Positions 1-13,432 of a stretch of 64,000 bases of DNA are shown piece after piece. The translations under genes and the position numbers were made by a program. Under the pieces are notes generated by a model. It was not told the origin of the DNA. It ran no database searches and saw only the letters and a program-made list of their open reading frames with translations. How positions within the stretch are numbered: the first letter of the stretch is position 1; the number at the start of each line of letters is the position of its first letter. The DNA is from Formicarius rufipectus (taxonomy: Eukaryota > Chordata > Aves > Passeriformes > Formicariidae): NCBI GenBank assembly GCA_013399695.1, contig VXAU01000971.1, positions 228,388 to 292,387 on the forward strand, read 5' to 3'.

Positions 1-2417
1 CATGAGCTAATGATGTTTTACAGAACACTAAAATGACATCGATTTATAATTGCCAAACATTCATTACTACGTAATTAATTGGAGAAGGTTAGTTTGATAG
101 CCAGACAAAAATTCACCAGAGAGGAAAATCACCTTGCCAAATATGCTCTTATAACCAGACAAATATCAAGCTGATGGGTGTGGAGAAGGAGTAGGAAGAA
201 GCAGGGAACTCCCAGTTACTCTGTGACATCTGCTGTATCACGCTCGTGTAAAAGGGCAGACTTTGTCATAGTACCTATTAAATATCTGATTGAGCATTTG
301 GACAGATGGCAAATGCCATACATGTTTTTAGCACCATGGGTATGTTTTCTGAACAAAAGAAAGTTCTGTTCATTCAATATGGGTTTTTACAGGATTAAAA
401 AGCCAGAAACTTTCCAGGGCACCATACAATGCAGTGAAATCTTCCTATTCTGCTAGTATCTGCATCCAAATTATTTTTTTTCTTTCAATTAATTCCACTG
501 GTTTTATTACCATCATGCTATTAAGATCAAATGCTTTCTGGGACTTTTTAAAAGCACAGTTCACACAAGCTGTTAAAAACTTGGATAACACAGTCGGTCA
601 GATAGCTGTAAGGTTGCTGCTTGGCTAGCTGGGCTCCTCAAGACAAGACAACAACCAGCACCTGCTTGCGTTAGAACATTCAGTCATAGACCCGAGAGCA
701 AATCTGCCAAGCCAATTGCTTTCAAATGGCTTTCAGTCGTGTGTGGGAGTGTTCTCAAGATCCCAAAATTCAGGAAGTTCAACACAGATGTTTTCTGTCA
801 GTAGGCGTTGGAGGCACCAATAGTAACATCTGTTCACTTTTCCTATTTGTGAGAACATTTTTTTTTCAGTCCAGAAACCATTCACTGTTGAAATTTCCAA
901 ATTGTGCAACTGGCCAAAATGTTAAGCTCATTAGGTTCCATGAGTTTAAGTATGTGAAAATTAAAACCCCTGCAGGAGTTCAGTCTGTCGTATGCCAATT
1001 TTTCCATTCTGTGCTCCATTTCTGTTTAAAGAAAAGCATAACTATTTTTGTGGTGGGAACAGCTATCAAAGCTGACTTGATCATGCAAACAGAAGTTACT
1101 ACTGGACATTTTAACCATCCAGTAGAAAGAATTTAATTCTCTAACAGAGGATGTAAGTGGTAAGTTGCATCCTGAGATACCCTTTTCACACGGTAGCCCA
1201 GAATACACGTTCCAGAAGAATGTACAAGGGACTTGGTGTAGACCCTCATGGTCCGGTCATGGAAATTTACAGTTTGGGACAGTCTCTGAGTTCCCAGAAA
1301 AGCCAGATGATTGGCTCTGAACCACCAGGAAGGATGGGGAGGTTTCAGACAGATGTGTGCAGCAATATGAAGAGTCATTGTTGATGCAGGAGACATCTTT
1401 TTTTCTCCCAACACTTCTGGACAGATGCGACTCAAGACCAGCAGGGTGCTATGATATCATCTGAACACAGTTTGTACAGTTGTTTTCTCTACATGATTTC
1501 CCAACTTTAATGTAACAATGCAGATGCTTTACTAGAAATTTCAGTAACAGGGACTCTGTTGAAGCCTGCTGTTGAGTCAGCTTACGCTGAAGCTAAAAGA
1601 ACCCTTTTGCCTTCCAGTGTACGTGGCTTGTTAACATCATAGATTTATACATTCACTTTGATGGTCTTTAAGCTGGGCCTGGCTTCATGTTGGGTTTTTC
1701 TCCAAAGAAATCAAATAGTCTAAGTAATTTATGAGAAGTTTCGCCATCTTCAGGTAGTAAATATGAATACTGAAAACTATCAACAGTTGTCTTTTATATC
1801 ATAAAATTAACTTTCCTGTCTTTAGTATGCACAGATTTATAGAAGGTTTTATAAGTTGGCAGTAGTAGATCAAGCTGAATAATCCAGGGAAGCTAAATTA
1901 TTTGGGCAAAGTATTACAGCAACTTGGAGAACTCTCTGTGATTCTGTGAGGCATTTTTTCTTCTTTTTTTTCCCCTTGAAAACAAGAAAAGAAGGCAGCA
2001 AAAAATATTGAAGCAAAGAGTTTTGTATAATCTACCTGAAAAAAATGAATGTAATTTGTGACAACAGTCTAGGAGAGGGTCAAGGGTGGAGTATAAACTT
2101 GAACAGGAAGGTTCTCCAGATCCATTAAAAAAATCTAGTTTTTCTGTTATACTTGATTTGAGGTAGCACTAATGGGGGCCAAGAGTGCCCACACATCTTC
2201 TGTGGATTCCAAAATCTCATCACTCATGGAAAAGATGTTCTGGAGAACATCATCAGCAGACAGTCCCAGAGCTGTACAAGGAAAAAGCCTATTTATCATT
2301 TGAAATCATTGCAAAAGCTACTGGAAAAATTTTTAACAGTTTATTGCAGATGGAGGGGGCTACACAGCTGATTCAGCAGAGGATTGGGATAAGAATCAAA
2401 GCAAACCATTTGTTTGC
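1..2417. other. Intronic sequence, nothing recognised
   Basis: AT-rich unique-looking sequence with short homopolymer runs only (for example T8 near 858). The overlapping short ORFs at 726-1435 show no family resemblance and no splice-bounded structure. A phrase resembling the CR1 tail near 1935-1951 has no matching upstream sequence. Confidence 0.6.
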
Positions 2418-3472
2418 TCATAGAATCATGGAATGACTTGGGTTGGAAGGGACCATAAAGATTATCTAGTTCCATCCCTGCTGCCATGGGACAGGGACAC
2501 TTTTCACTCTAACACACTGCTCAGAGTCCCATCCAACCTGGCTTTGAACATTGTCAGGGATGGGGTATTTACCTACCAACTCTTTTCTTTGGCAACCTGT
2601 TCCAGTGTCTCATCACTCCCACAGTAAAGAATTTCTTCCTAATATATAATCTATACCTGATCTCTTTGTTTAAAGTCATTAGCCCTTGGTCTATCACTAC
2701 ATGCCCTTGTGAAAAGTCCTTCTATAGTTTCCTTGCAGAGGCCTCCTTTAGATACTGGAAGGCTGCTACAGCCCCAACTCTCTCAGCCTGCTGTCATAGG
2801 AGAGATGTTCCAGCCCCCTGATCAAGGCCCTCCTTTGGGCTCACTCCAACAAGTCCATGTTCTTCTTATCTTGGGGGCCCCAGAGTTGGACAGCACTCCA
2901 GTTTGGGTCTCACAAGAGCAAAGTAGAGGGGCACAAATCATCCCTCTCAACCTGTTGGTTACGCAGCTTTTGATGCTGTTGACCCTCTGGGCTGCAAGTG
3001 CACATGGACAATTCATGTTGAGCTTCTTGTCCATCAACACTCCCAAGTCCTTCTCTTCAGGGCTTCTCTCAATCCATTCTTCACCCAGCCTGCATTTTTG
3101 CTTGGGATTTCCTTAAGCCACATGCAAGACCTTGCACTTGGCTGTGCTGAACTTCATGAGGTTTGCACAGGCCCACCCCTCAAGCCTGTCCAGGTCCCTC
3201 TGGGAGGCATTCATTCTCCCCAGCAAGTCAACCACAGCACACGGCTTGGTGCTGTCATCGAACTTGCTGAGGATGCACTCCATCCCACTGTCAGTGTTGC
3301 CAACAGTGCTGTTCCCAATACTGACCCCGAAGGAACATCACTCATCACTGTTTTCCACTGGGATATTGAGCTATTGATTGCAACTCCTTGAGCATGACCA
3401 TCCAGCCAATTTCTTCGTCACCAAGTGGTACACTTGTCAAATCCATGTCTCTTCAGTTTAAAGACAAGAGTA
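2418..3472 (-). mobile_element. CR1 LINE, 5'-truncated 3' end (about 1.05 kb)
   Basis: On the plus strand it opens with TCATAGAATCATGGAATGAC and TTGGGTTGGAAGGGACC, the reverse complement of the bird CR1 3' end, so the element's sense is minus. The minus strand carries remnants of the C-terminal half of the CR1 reverse transcriptase: a degenerate polymerase box, DRLEGWACANLMKF, the CKVLH region, and DKKLNMN...CALAAQ at about 2935-3030. Stops and frameshifts interrupt it. The polymerase box at 3251-3262 reads FDDS instead of the family's FADD, so the second catalytic Asp is lost. Full CR1 copies are about 4.5 kb; 5' truncation is usual. It lies in sense with the host gene. Confidence 0.93.
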
Positions 3473-4562
3473 TTTAACTCCTTTTCACTCTGCAGATACT
3501 GAAGGAGTGGAAGTACTGTTAAACTGTAATGGCAAGTTGCTTTTACTTGAAGCATATGCCAGATTGCTCTCTAACAGATAGTAAATGCAGGTAATACGGA
3601 GGAAAAGAGAAGCCTTTCAGACAAGGAGAAACACCAGGGGGAGTGTTTGTGTTCTATCAGAATACCATGACTACCCAACTGGGTCCCTTCACTGGGGACT
3701 GCTTTCAGCCTTCAGCTTGAGGAAAGTATCCACAGTATTACAGATTCTGATTCTACAGTGTCCCCAAGATTTGTTAAATTAGTGCTTTCTTGACTAAAAC
3801 ATGGTCTGCTTACAGGATTAGCTGTGTTAAAGGAACCCCTGATGTGCAGTGATGTGCTGTCTTTGTAAAACTATAATGTACTTGCAGAGATCCTTACATC
3901 AGTCTGGCGGGAGAGGCTGCATTTATCAATAGGGGAATTGAATTGCTGGTGATAGAAGGTGAGAACAGAGCAGTCTGCAGCTTAACCATGACCTGAACCT
4001 CTGCTAGGATGCCTCTTCTGCTTTACATTATCCACTATAGGCAAGGATGTATGGAAGCAGGAGATAAATTTGAAGCTTCTCCTCCTATCCAACAACTACC
4101 TAATGCTGGAATATCTGTATTCCACATGCACAGGTCCTGGATCCTCCAGGTCCCTAAGAAGAACTCAATTACCACAGGGACATCAGTTTTCTGTATTTTT
4201 GACAGAACGAGTAACAAATGCACTTCATATTTCTATAGTTTCCCTGAGTTTTTGGCTCCCCTCTTCCCCTTTCTCATGAAAACTTTGATTTTCTTACCTT
4301 TCTGCATCTGGAAGAAGTTACAGCTTTTACCTAGCTTCCAAAAAAAGCTAATGCAAGCTAACACCTGTATTTTTTATAGATTGTTTAGTCCAGAGACAAA
4401 GGACACTTGCTGTATGAAAGCAAACAAACTGAGCAATAGTGTTATGGGGGCTACAGTGCTCAGTACAGACTGTAGTGATGTGGATGGCTAAATGAGTCAC
4501 TATGGTCTAGAGACTGGCAACCCCCAAATTATCTGGACAATAACTAAGATTAAGCAAATATT
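3473..4562. other. Intronic sequence, nothing recognised
   Basis: Unique-looking AT-rich sequence between two CR1 copies. The 160-codon open frame at 4009-4491 is the longest on the plus strand of the window, but it shows no domain, no splice context and no resemblance to a family I know. Confidence 0.5.
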
Positions 4563-4655
4563 ACCTGCTCTAGCTGAACTGCTGGAGTAGTGGGGTTTGG
4601 ACTAGATGATCTTAGAGTCCCCTTCCTTCCAACCTCAACCATTCTGTGATTCAGT
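4563..4655 (+). mobile_element. CR1 LINE 3'-terminal fragment
   Basis: Contains CCTGCTCTAGCTGAACTGCT, then TTTGGACTAGATGATC, then CCTTCCAACCTCAACC and ATTCTGTGATTC, which follow the last ~90 bases of bird CR1 in order. The plus orientation is antisense to the collagen gene. It is too short to encode anything. Confidence 0.88.
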
Positions 4656-7600
4656 GAAATACACCAATATATCTGATGTTCAAAATCCTCCTTCAAATTC
4701 TGTAATTTAGCTGTTTGCCCGTTCAGTTGCATAGATTTTTTAATCTCCATGATGTCTGCAGAATTTTTCCATGCCTGTGCACTTATTTATTCTCCTTTTG
4801 GTTTGCACGTATCTGTGTATCTAACAAAAGCCATAAAGCATTTTAGTTTCTGCAGAACAGATAAGGGGAGGGAGTCACTGACATGAGGCAGAATATGTTC
4901 TTACTGTTAAACACTGATAATTATTATATACTGGGTAAAGTGATCATTATTAACAAAAGACAAGATGCAAGTTTATAGTTATCTGCATGTGGATACAATA
5001 GCTGTGTGCTTGTTGTGGGCATATTTCTGTATGTGTGAGGTCTCTGGTATCTTTTGTTTAGATGGATATTTACAGTATTTATATGAAAAACCAGGCTTCT
5101 AGCTCTGCAGTGCTTTAATAACCCAAGCTAAAACCCTGCCAGACCTATCACTCTACTGACTCTACTGCTTTATGCAGAACTTGCAGTTCTGAATTAGATT
5201 GGAGAAGTTTCTGCTGTTATTTGTTTCCACTGGAAGACATCAGCAAGTGCTCCTGAGGAAGAGAAAAATTACTTTTTTCTGAATATGGTCTGATGTTTCA
5301 TAATGTTTTGGCATGAAAAAGAAGGTACATTGAAAAGGAGGGATTTGAAGAAAGAGAAAGAAATATGATGGAGTTATTCAACTTGCACTGAACATTTTTG
5401 AGTTAGGGCCATACTTCTCTTTCTACTCTCCCTTCCTCCTCCAGACAAACAAGAAACTCACAACAGACTTTGGAACAGAAAAATGCAAAAAAAACCCCAC
5501 ACAACTGAAAAACCCGAAACAAATGAAAATTAAATTTGTTTGAATAAGAGTAACAGAATTTTCAGATGGTAAGTTTCCAGTAACAAGGACTGTATTAAGA
5601 GTCAATGAAAACTTATTTCTAGTTATGCTGGTTGGGTTAATGCAACATTAGTTCCACAAATATTAACCCACATGCAATGAAGAAAACCAGCAATCTGCCA
5701 ATTTGCATATTTTATTCTGGTCTTGATGATTTTATCTATCTAATTTCTACATATATGAGATAGCTTGAGAAGATGAAACTAACAGAATACAGTTTAGTAA
5801 CCCAATTTCTTAATTGAGTTATGCAATTCATGAAGAATTTTAATGAAGCATCATTGACAAAGCATTTTGCATTAACTCTGATAGATTGTGGACAGAAAAA
5901 AATCAAAACTATTTCCTTTCATCATGCAATAAAACTATTTTATTCTGAAAAGAAATATGGTTTATTATGATTTCCCCATTAATTGTGGTTATTTAAAAAG
6001 GTCTGACTAGACACTGAGCTATGAATGCCCTAGACCTCATGTTACCACAGAAATTCAAATAACTTTTTTTTTAATTTTATGCAATGTAGTTATGAGATTT
6101 CTGCAGAATTTCCTCATAGACTGTACTTTTCCCAATAAATTCAATAACTACTATGCAGCAAATCTCAAAATAAAGAATTGAAATGACTGTAGTTCGAATT
6201 TACAGCAGAAACATTAAGGAAAATAGATGGAAATGTATTTCAAGGTATAGCAAAAGATAGGTGTAGACTGCTTTCCAGCTGTTTACCTAAGCAACATGCT
6301 TCATCATTCAATTAATATCTTAGAGAACTGATGACCTTGATGTCCAATCAAACATTTCTTCTTTGACAGGAGAAATCAGCAATGACTTTAGATAACAACT
6401 AATTGACAGCAAGACACAACATTCTCCAGCACACTGAGAACACTGCTGCCCTAGACTGCCACGGACAACACAAGCAGCAGAAATAGGTGCAAGTAAAAAC
6501 CAAACTGCTGAAAGTAGTTGAATCAAAGTAGAAAATACCAGAGAAAATGGTAGGAAGGGTGAGGGAGGCACTTGAGGAAAGACAGGCTCTGCCAGCATGG
6601 GGAAGGCAGGGATGCTCACAAGCTAGGATCCATGATTCCCTCCTTCAAATCCTATTACCACAAGGTTGTTGAGTTAAACTGTTTTTTTTCTAGTCTTTTC
6701 TAGTCTGTGCTGTTCATAAAGCACATGCATTACTTTCCTTCATATATAAGATACAGATATTAGTTGGTATGTTTTTCTGGAACACAGCTTTCAATTTAGA
6801 AGGAGAAATGGACACTACCCTGATAGTATGCAGGGATCACTTTGTTCACTACAGCTGACCAAATTAATAGTACTAAGAAACCAGAAGTTTTAGGAAAAAA
6901 ATCCCAACAAACTGGGGCAAGAGATGCTCCATGAAGTCATGCCGCGGGACATTAGCATTTCTAGCACCTTGCCAACCACGTGTCAGCCCTTAATCCTATT
7001 TAGACATGTTAGAAATTTTATATCTGAGGTGGAGGGCCATTGGGAAGAGATGTGAAGCTACACATAAACCCCTGAGAAGGAAACTGATAGAGCCAGACTT
7101 GATGGCAAAACACAGCCATCTCCTGCAATGACAATGCTGCCTTTGAACAGAGCTTCAGCTATTGAAAAATACAGACATCAGGTGGAATGTTTATTGTATA
7201 AAGCAGGGAACCTACTAGACACAAAATTGCTTATAGACAATTGTTTTGCTTTGCTTTTTCTTTTTTTCTGCACTGTTTTGCCTTATTTTCTGCACTCTCT
7301 TTACACTAACAGTAGCTAAACTGTAGCTATTTTATTATAGAACCAATTATTATAAAATTTATCTTAATGCTTGCCTGATATTAAACAATGATTGCAGGAT
7401 AAGCAGGCAAAACTACAGCCTTTTCATTTCTCAGTGAGCGTGTCCAGATACTGATGATGGCTTGAGACTGGACTGCAGTGAGCTAAAACGGTATTGCCCC
7501 TGTGCAGAGAACTGTAGCTGGGAAGTACCAATCAATGAGAACACTGCCCTCCAGTCAATACTCAACACCTCCTCACACCACCTCTCAGAAGTCTACAGGG

Positions 7601-10600
7601 AGTCTCATTTCACCCTGTGCAGAAACCCACGTGGGTATCACAATCCCCATCTCACCTCAAGAGAGCCACAGATCTCAGGTGAATTTCTGTCAGTTTGATA
7701 CTTGCTAATTATCAGACTGCTTCAGCAGCAGCAATCCTTCATCACAGAGATAAACAGGACTTCTTTTATTTATGGAGAACATTATGGAAGAGGCTTGGAA
7801 AAACATTTCAGAAGACAGTTTTTGTGCAGCTGTTAACAGCTTCAGAGAAGAAATGCAGAAGATATGTGTTGGAATAATAATACACAGTGACAAAAATGTA
7901 AACACATAAAGCCAGGCTGTGACTTAATTTAAGCTTTGTTCAGTTATGGGCTAGCTAAAGCATGTTTCCACATTCATAATTAAAAAAAACATCCAGAAAT
8001 TTAAAACAACTGAAACCACACAGCAGTAGGACTTCTTGCACTGTACCAAAGATGTATAGTGAAAAAAAAAAATCAGTTAAATCTCTGAGATTAAATAGCA
8101 AATATCCAATCATCCACTTAACATGCTTTTACATTATTAATCACTTCTTTTCCTTAATCTAATGGAACACACATGTGCTCAGGAAAAATGCACCAGTATC
8201 AGTTTCAGATTAAAATAACTGATGACACAGTTGATTTTAAATTTTGGGAAATTAATTACAAACACTATTGCAAAGACTACATTCTAGGTGTAATCAATAT
8301 GCCTTGTTACACATCAGGTGCGTGGATGGCGAGGGTTGAAGCACAATGCTCTAGGCAGACACAACTATCAAAAGGGCACCTTGCAGGCCATTTAGAGTGA
8401 ACACAAGACAAAGAAATCTGAGAAGTACTTCAGCATGTCCTCACAGCAAAGCTGACTCTCAACATCTTACAGTCCCTGGGTACACAATAAGCCACTGAAT
8501 GGAATAAGCAGGACTTGAAAAATGGAGATTTCATGACCTTCAATCTACGGCCCAAAACATGCTTATCTTTTCAGGTAACTTCAGTACTGCATTATATGAG
8601 ATTACATGATGTGACTGCCAAGGACTCACTCAAAGTCAGCTGCCTACAGTCATAGCTACTTATACTTTTGCATGCAGTGGTTGAGGGGAGTCAGAGGTGC
8701 ATGGGAAAACCTGCAAAGCAATTTCAAGTCCCTTGTTTTAAATGCTCCTATGTATCATCCAGGAGTCATAAATGGTACACACATTGAATAATTAATTGTA
8801 ATAAAGTTGTGCTGTGAACACTTCCAAAACGTGTACTTAGCTATTCCTTTCTCCAAAGCTTAAATTTTATCTTGCAGAGACTCTTGCACCACTGTTATTT
8901 CTGATGCACATCAGTGCATGGAACAGCCACCATTCCTGGTGGATCTGCTGTCCTAGAAGTCAGGAAGCAACTGGTTCTACTTCACTGCCCTGCTGCTTCA
9001 GTCTAAAAAATGCAAAGCATGAGTTACTTCTGGTTAAATTAAGTCCATGCCAATTTCTTGGCTGAAGCTCATTCATTCCTTTTAGGGAGAGACAGGTGAT
9101 GCACAGAGTGGCTGCTTTCTTCGCTCTCCTTCCTAAGAACCACAAGAACTCAACTGGACAGTTGAACTCTAAAATCAAACCCAGTGATTTTTGGTGGTGT
9201 TTATTTCATGGGACTACTCAATGAACCTGTCCAAAACTGTCAGCTGCTTCTCACAGCCTCTATCAGAAAAGGTTTCGCAGTTTTCTTTGGGAGGCAGAAA
9301 CAAGGCATACAACACAGCCATCTCTGTACCGCCTTCTTTGAGTGGATTTCCTTTTGGAAGGTGGAAGGAAGATGTGAACACAGGAGATCTTCCATGATGG
9401 GGGTGTTAATCTGCCTTCCCTGAGGGAGTTTGGAGACCCTCTGCACTATCAGGTCCTCCTTCCACTGGTCTTCGTGTGGACTGAGATGAATGGGGCAGCA
9501 CCCAGTACTTACACCTCTACAATCCTAGTCAGTGCTGTCCATCTTCCCTGAACAAAGAAGACCTTCCACCTCCATGCAGTTACCTACAATAGGCTCTACA
9601 AATGTCAAAAAATTAATAGCTCATATGCAGCACTCAGTTTTCTTTACAAAGCTATGTAAAATTCACATAATGATTGGAGAGATTAATTTTAATCCCCTAC
9701 ATGGAGATCATGATACTAAAAATGAGAATACTGTGAAAAATTAACGTCCCAAGGTTACTTACTATTCCAAATATGAAATACAGAGCTCCTTGTTTAAGTT
9801 CTCCTATACCATTCCAGTCTATTAGCTCCTCATTATCACCACTGAAAGACTGATAAGTTTGATTAGTTCAGATAATTTTGCATTGCTGCTCATATTCTCT
9901 GTTCTGCCTCCTGCAAAATTCCTTGTGAGCTGCAGTCACAGCAAAGAGTTTTTGAGTTACTCTCCTGAACTTGCTCCAAAATTTGCCTGTGCTGCCCAGT
10001 GCCTAAGTGCATCAAAATAATAATGAAAATGTTTGTATGTGGAGCTATTAAACACTTGGAGCTATAGCTGGAGAAATAAGGATTAGAAGTATTGTTACTA
10101 ATTATAATCAGATGCCTGCAACAATCACTGTGGTTTTGCCTGATTGTTCAGTTGTTGCTCACACAGACTATCCATGACATGAGTGAGAAATTCTCGTGAG
10201 AAAAGATTCTGGAAATGAGGTCCAAATGGTGCACTCTATTGGCCTGAATGGAGAAAACGAGCTTTTTTGGACGAGTTTGCTTTGATTAAGGCATATCAGA
10301 ATTAGCTGAATATAGCCCAAAAAATGATATACCTTTTATCACTGAAATCTATTCACTGCATTATTATATATTTTTATAATTTAAAGAAATTGTAGATAAA
10401 AAAAATACTGGGAATAATACACGTCCTAGATATTTTATCCACATTTTATTGGTAAACAAATTTCTGACACATCAGTAAGTAAACAGACTGTAAAACATAT
10501 CTCTAGTTAAATATCAATGCAGATGGATAAACAGTCTGAGAGAGGAGGTTTCAAAAAAAATCTGAAGCTGTCATGTAATATTAACAAGAATACAGTGTGC

Positions 10601-13061
10601 TCTCAACAGCACTACTTGGAACGAAATGTTATGCCCATGGATGGTAAAGCAATGAATACGCTGCAGTTCCTGGTCATGATGCACTGTTTGAAGGCTGGAC
10701 ATGAATGCAAAAAAATCTGTACAATTAAGTGTTACTAGTCCTGCAGATCCCAAGTGGTTGTATAAGAGTTTATCACTCTACTTGCTATGGAAAATCAAAG
10801 TGAAATAAAAGTTCAACCACTGCATATTTGTAGTTTTTCTAGATCTTCAGGGCAAAACAAAGCTGGGAACATGAAGCCACAGAAGCCGCCCATCCTGAGG
10901 GCAGTCCAAAGAGAATTCAGCACTGAACTGAAGTAGTTTTAAAACCAGAGATGTGTAGGATTATTTTGCTGAATGAAAACAGTTATTTGTCAGAAAGGGT
11001 TCCTTGAATGGTTTGGTTTAGAAGATATTGGGGAAGAAAAATGGGAGAGAATTCCCAATTCTAAAATGGGTGTTTTGATCAAAATGAGAGAGACTGTCAA
11101 ATCCTGTGCTAATGAATGGCTTCAGCCCTCACAGGAGATGTGAGAAGCTCAGGTTTAAGCCTAGAGAACAGCTGCATTGCCATGTCTGCATTTTTTTTTC
11201 TGAAAGTGGTTTTTCATCTTTGTCCTTCAAAAAAAAAAAATCTAGTTTTGCCTTACTTAGGAATAAAATATCACAAGTCTTGACAATATTTCAGGTCAGG
11301 AAAATTGTCTCTGTTAACATTTGTTATGCCATACACTACCCTAGAGCAGTCTCCTTGCTTTTATGCTGGAGGACAGCATGTTTGGATCTTGCTGTCTCCT
11401 GCCTTTTGTATCTGTTATGCTGTGAGTGGAGTCAATGCCACCATGCTGGCTCTCTTGGCCTTATTCCAGTCTAAGATTTCCTCATGCTGGAGGGAACTTC
11501 TTCAGCTTTTTTTATAGAGCAACTTTAATTCCCCTTTCTTCTGTCACAGTTTACCAAAACATCACTGAGCAGAAGTGCAGTCTTCATAGTTTTTCATATT
11601 TTTCCCAAGAGTTCAGGTTCTCACTAATATGGCTTTGATAACCAAAGTAAAGGAGGTAACAGCTTGCATGCTCATCTTAATTAAATGGGATTTTATTGCA
11701 ATTTATTTTCCCTAATATTCATGTGAACTGAAATGCAAGTGTATATGTTGAAAATCAGAACTCAGATATTTTTCTTTCTGAAAGAATTAGGGAAAAAAGA
11801 AAGGGTATCCCAAAGATAATACAGACTGAATACAGTGGAATAGGATATTCACTGGCTTGTAGCACTGGATGAAGAGTAAGTTCCCACTGCAAAGACAAAT
11901 TGATGGTGGAAGTCTGCTAGCATAAGGTTCTCTCTAGGTCAGCTTCTGGCCATTTACAGTTTCTTTATGTTAAGAGCTATGATTCATAGATTTCTTTGCC
12001 TCTCACTATCAGACTTTCTTATTTTGTGATTATTTTAGCTTTCAGTACACAGCCATCACTGCTATTTAAACAGTAAGTGTGTTGCAGTAAATGCTATTGC
12101 CTTGTCATCTCTGATTAACTCCACTGAGTTCAATTACACCACTCCAGTACTAGACCAGTGCAGCTGAACTGGGAACAAATTTGGGTCTAACATCTAACAG
12201 ATGTGCAATGGGAAAATTTCCAGCATCTCTCCTTTTTTTTTTTTTTCTTAGAAAGCAGTTTAGAGAAAAAGCTAGTTTAACTCCAGTTTCTCAAGGCCCA
12301 GAATCTCTCACAATAACAAGTTTAGGAATAACATGGGAATGAAAAAAACCATACTAATATAAAAAGAGGGAATAACTGCTCTGCTTAAAGTACAAACTAT
12401 TTCACATGCTTATTCCTATCCATATTATATAGAATCCTTCCGCTGAAAGCATTCCAAGAATGTGCCATTTACCGTTAAATCAATGAAGTCAAAGAGCATG
12501 GGAATGTAGACTGAGATCCCAGAAGAATCCATCCAGACTGCTATCAACAACCTGCAGTGCAGTGCAAGGTTGAGACCAAGCCTGGTACTTTGTCCTAAGT
12601 CCAGGCGATTACTTTTTTATTCGAAGGCATTTAAAGAGCACCATTTGTGGCTGTTTGCTTTGGGTAAGTTAAACAAAGTTGGAAAACAATGTTTTTTTAA
12701 GGAGTAAATTATATTTCTCTCAATCTATATGTGAATGTTTATTGCACACAAATTGCATGCGAGCTGTTCTAAAACAGCTCCCTAAAAATAAGTAATTGAA
12801 ACTTACTCAAATACATGGCAGAAGCAGGAATTTTGCTGAGTTATGACATGCTCAGCTTTTTCATTCGATGTCTCATCTAATGTTAGGACCCCAGCTTCTG
12901 AGATAAATATGATTCTTGTATAAACACATTCTTTCCAACAATATTCATCTGGCTCTTTGCGTCTAAGAGAGTATGAAACGTTACAGAGCTCTCAGCACTT
13001 CACTCTCTCTCTCATTCAGCAGGCAAAAATAAATCTTTGCTTTTTCTGCTGGTATATAATA
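4656..13061. other. Intronic sequence, nothing recognised
   Basis: About 8.4 kb of AT-rich DNA. I see only short homopolymers (A9 near 8055, A12 near 11230, T14 near 12233), a short A/C run (5486-5505) and an 8-bp hairpin (12761-12780). Small ORFs such as 6320-6619 and 11106-11474 have no recognisable content. Older interspersed repeats could be hidden by divergence. Confidence 0.5.
12761..12780. repeat. Short perfect hairpin (8-bp arms)
   Basis: GAGCTGTT and AACAGCTC flank the 4-base loop CTAA. This is short enough to occur by chance in a window this size. Confidence 0.5.
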
Positions 13062-13432
13062 CGCAGTGCCAGGAGCTGCAAAATTCTTCCCTTTTCTAGT
13101 AGTGTCTAGCGCACTCAAGAACTCGCCATTAACCACAGACGTGAAGAAATGTTAAACAAAGTTGCTACTGCATAATCATCTCCTCCTACATGAGCTCTTG
13201 TGATAGGTTTAAGGCGCAGCTGCACTTGAAGAATATACTTGTTGAGATTAATGTGGCATCATAGCCGGACTGCTTGCGTAGTTTTGTTTAGAGTGGCGTC
13301 AGCATCCTTGCAGAGTGATCCAGCTAGGCAATTTGAAACATGCCTCAACGCGGCACAAAATCATTTTTAACACTGAGTGCTGTGGAATTTCCACAATGGT
13401 TGTGGGGAGGTCTCGATTGCCGTTGGACTCTG
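13062..13432. promoter_or_regulatory. Candidate regulatory element: CpG-retaining block in AT-rich intron
   Basis: I count 12 CpGs in about 370 bases, while neighbouring 60-base lines mostly have none. Motif-like strings include AACCACA (RUNX-like, about 13131), GCGCAGCTGC (E-box, 13214-13222), TGCTGACGC on the minus strand (half MAF site, 13296-13304) and GGAATTTCC (kappaB-like, 13384-13392) inside the hyphenated palindrome TGTGGAA-T-TTCCACA (13381-13395). No ORF or repeat family explains it. Function is inference; motif matches alone are weak. Confidence 0.3.

Noticed and set aside
1934..1951. TGTGATTCTGTGA resembling a CR1 tail
   Set aside because: Upstream sequence does not match CR1; the short motif alone is insufficient.
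4009..4491. 160-codon ORF on the plus strand
   Set aside because: Longest ORF but no recognisable domain, no splice context, and overlaps ORFs on both strands; length is within chance for 64 kb.
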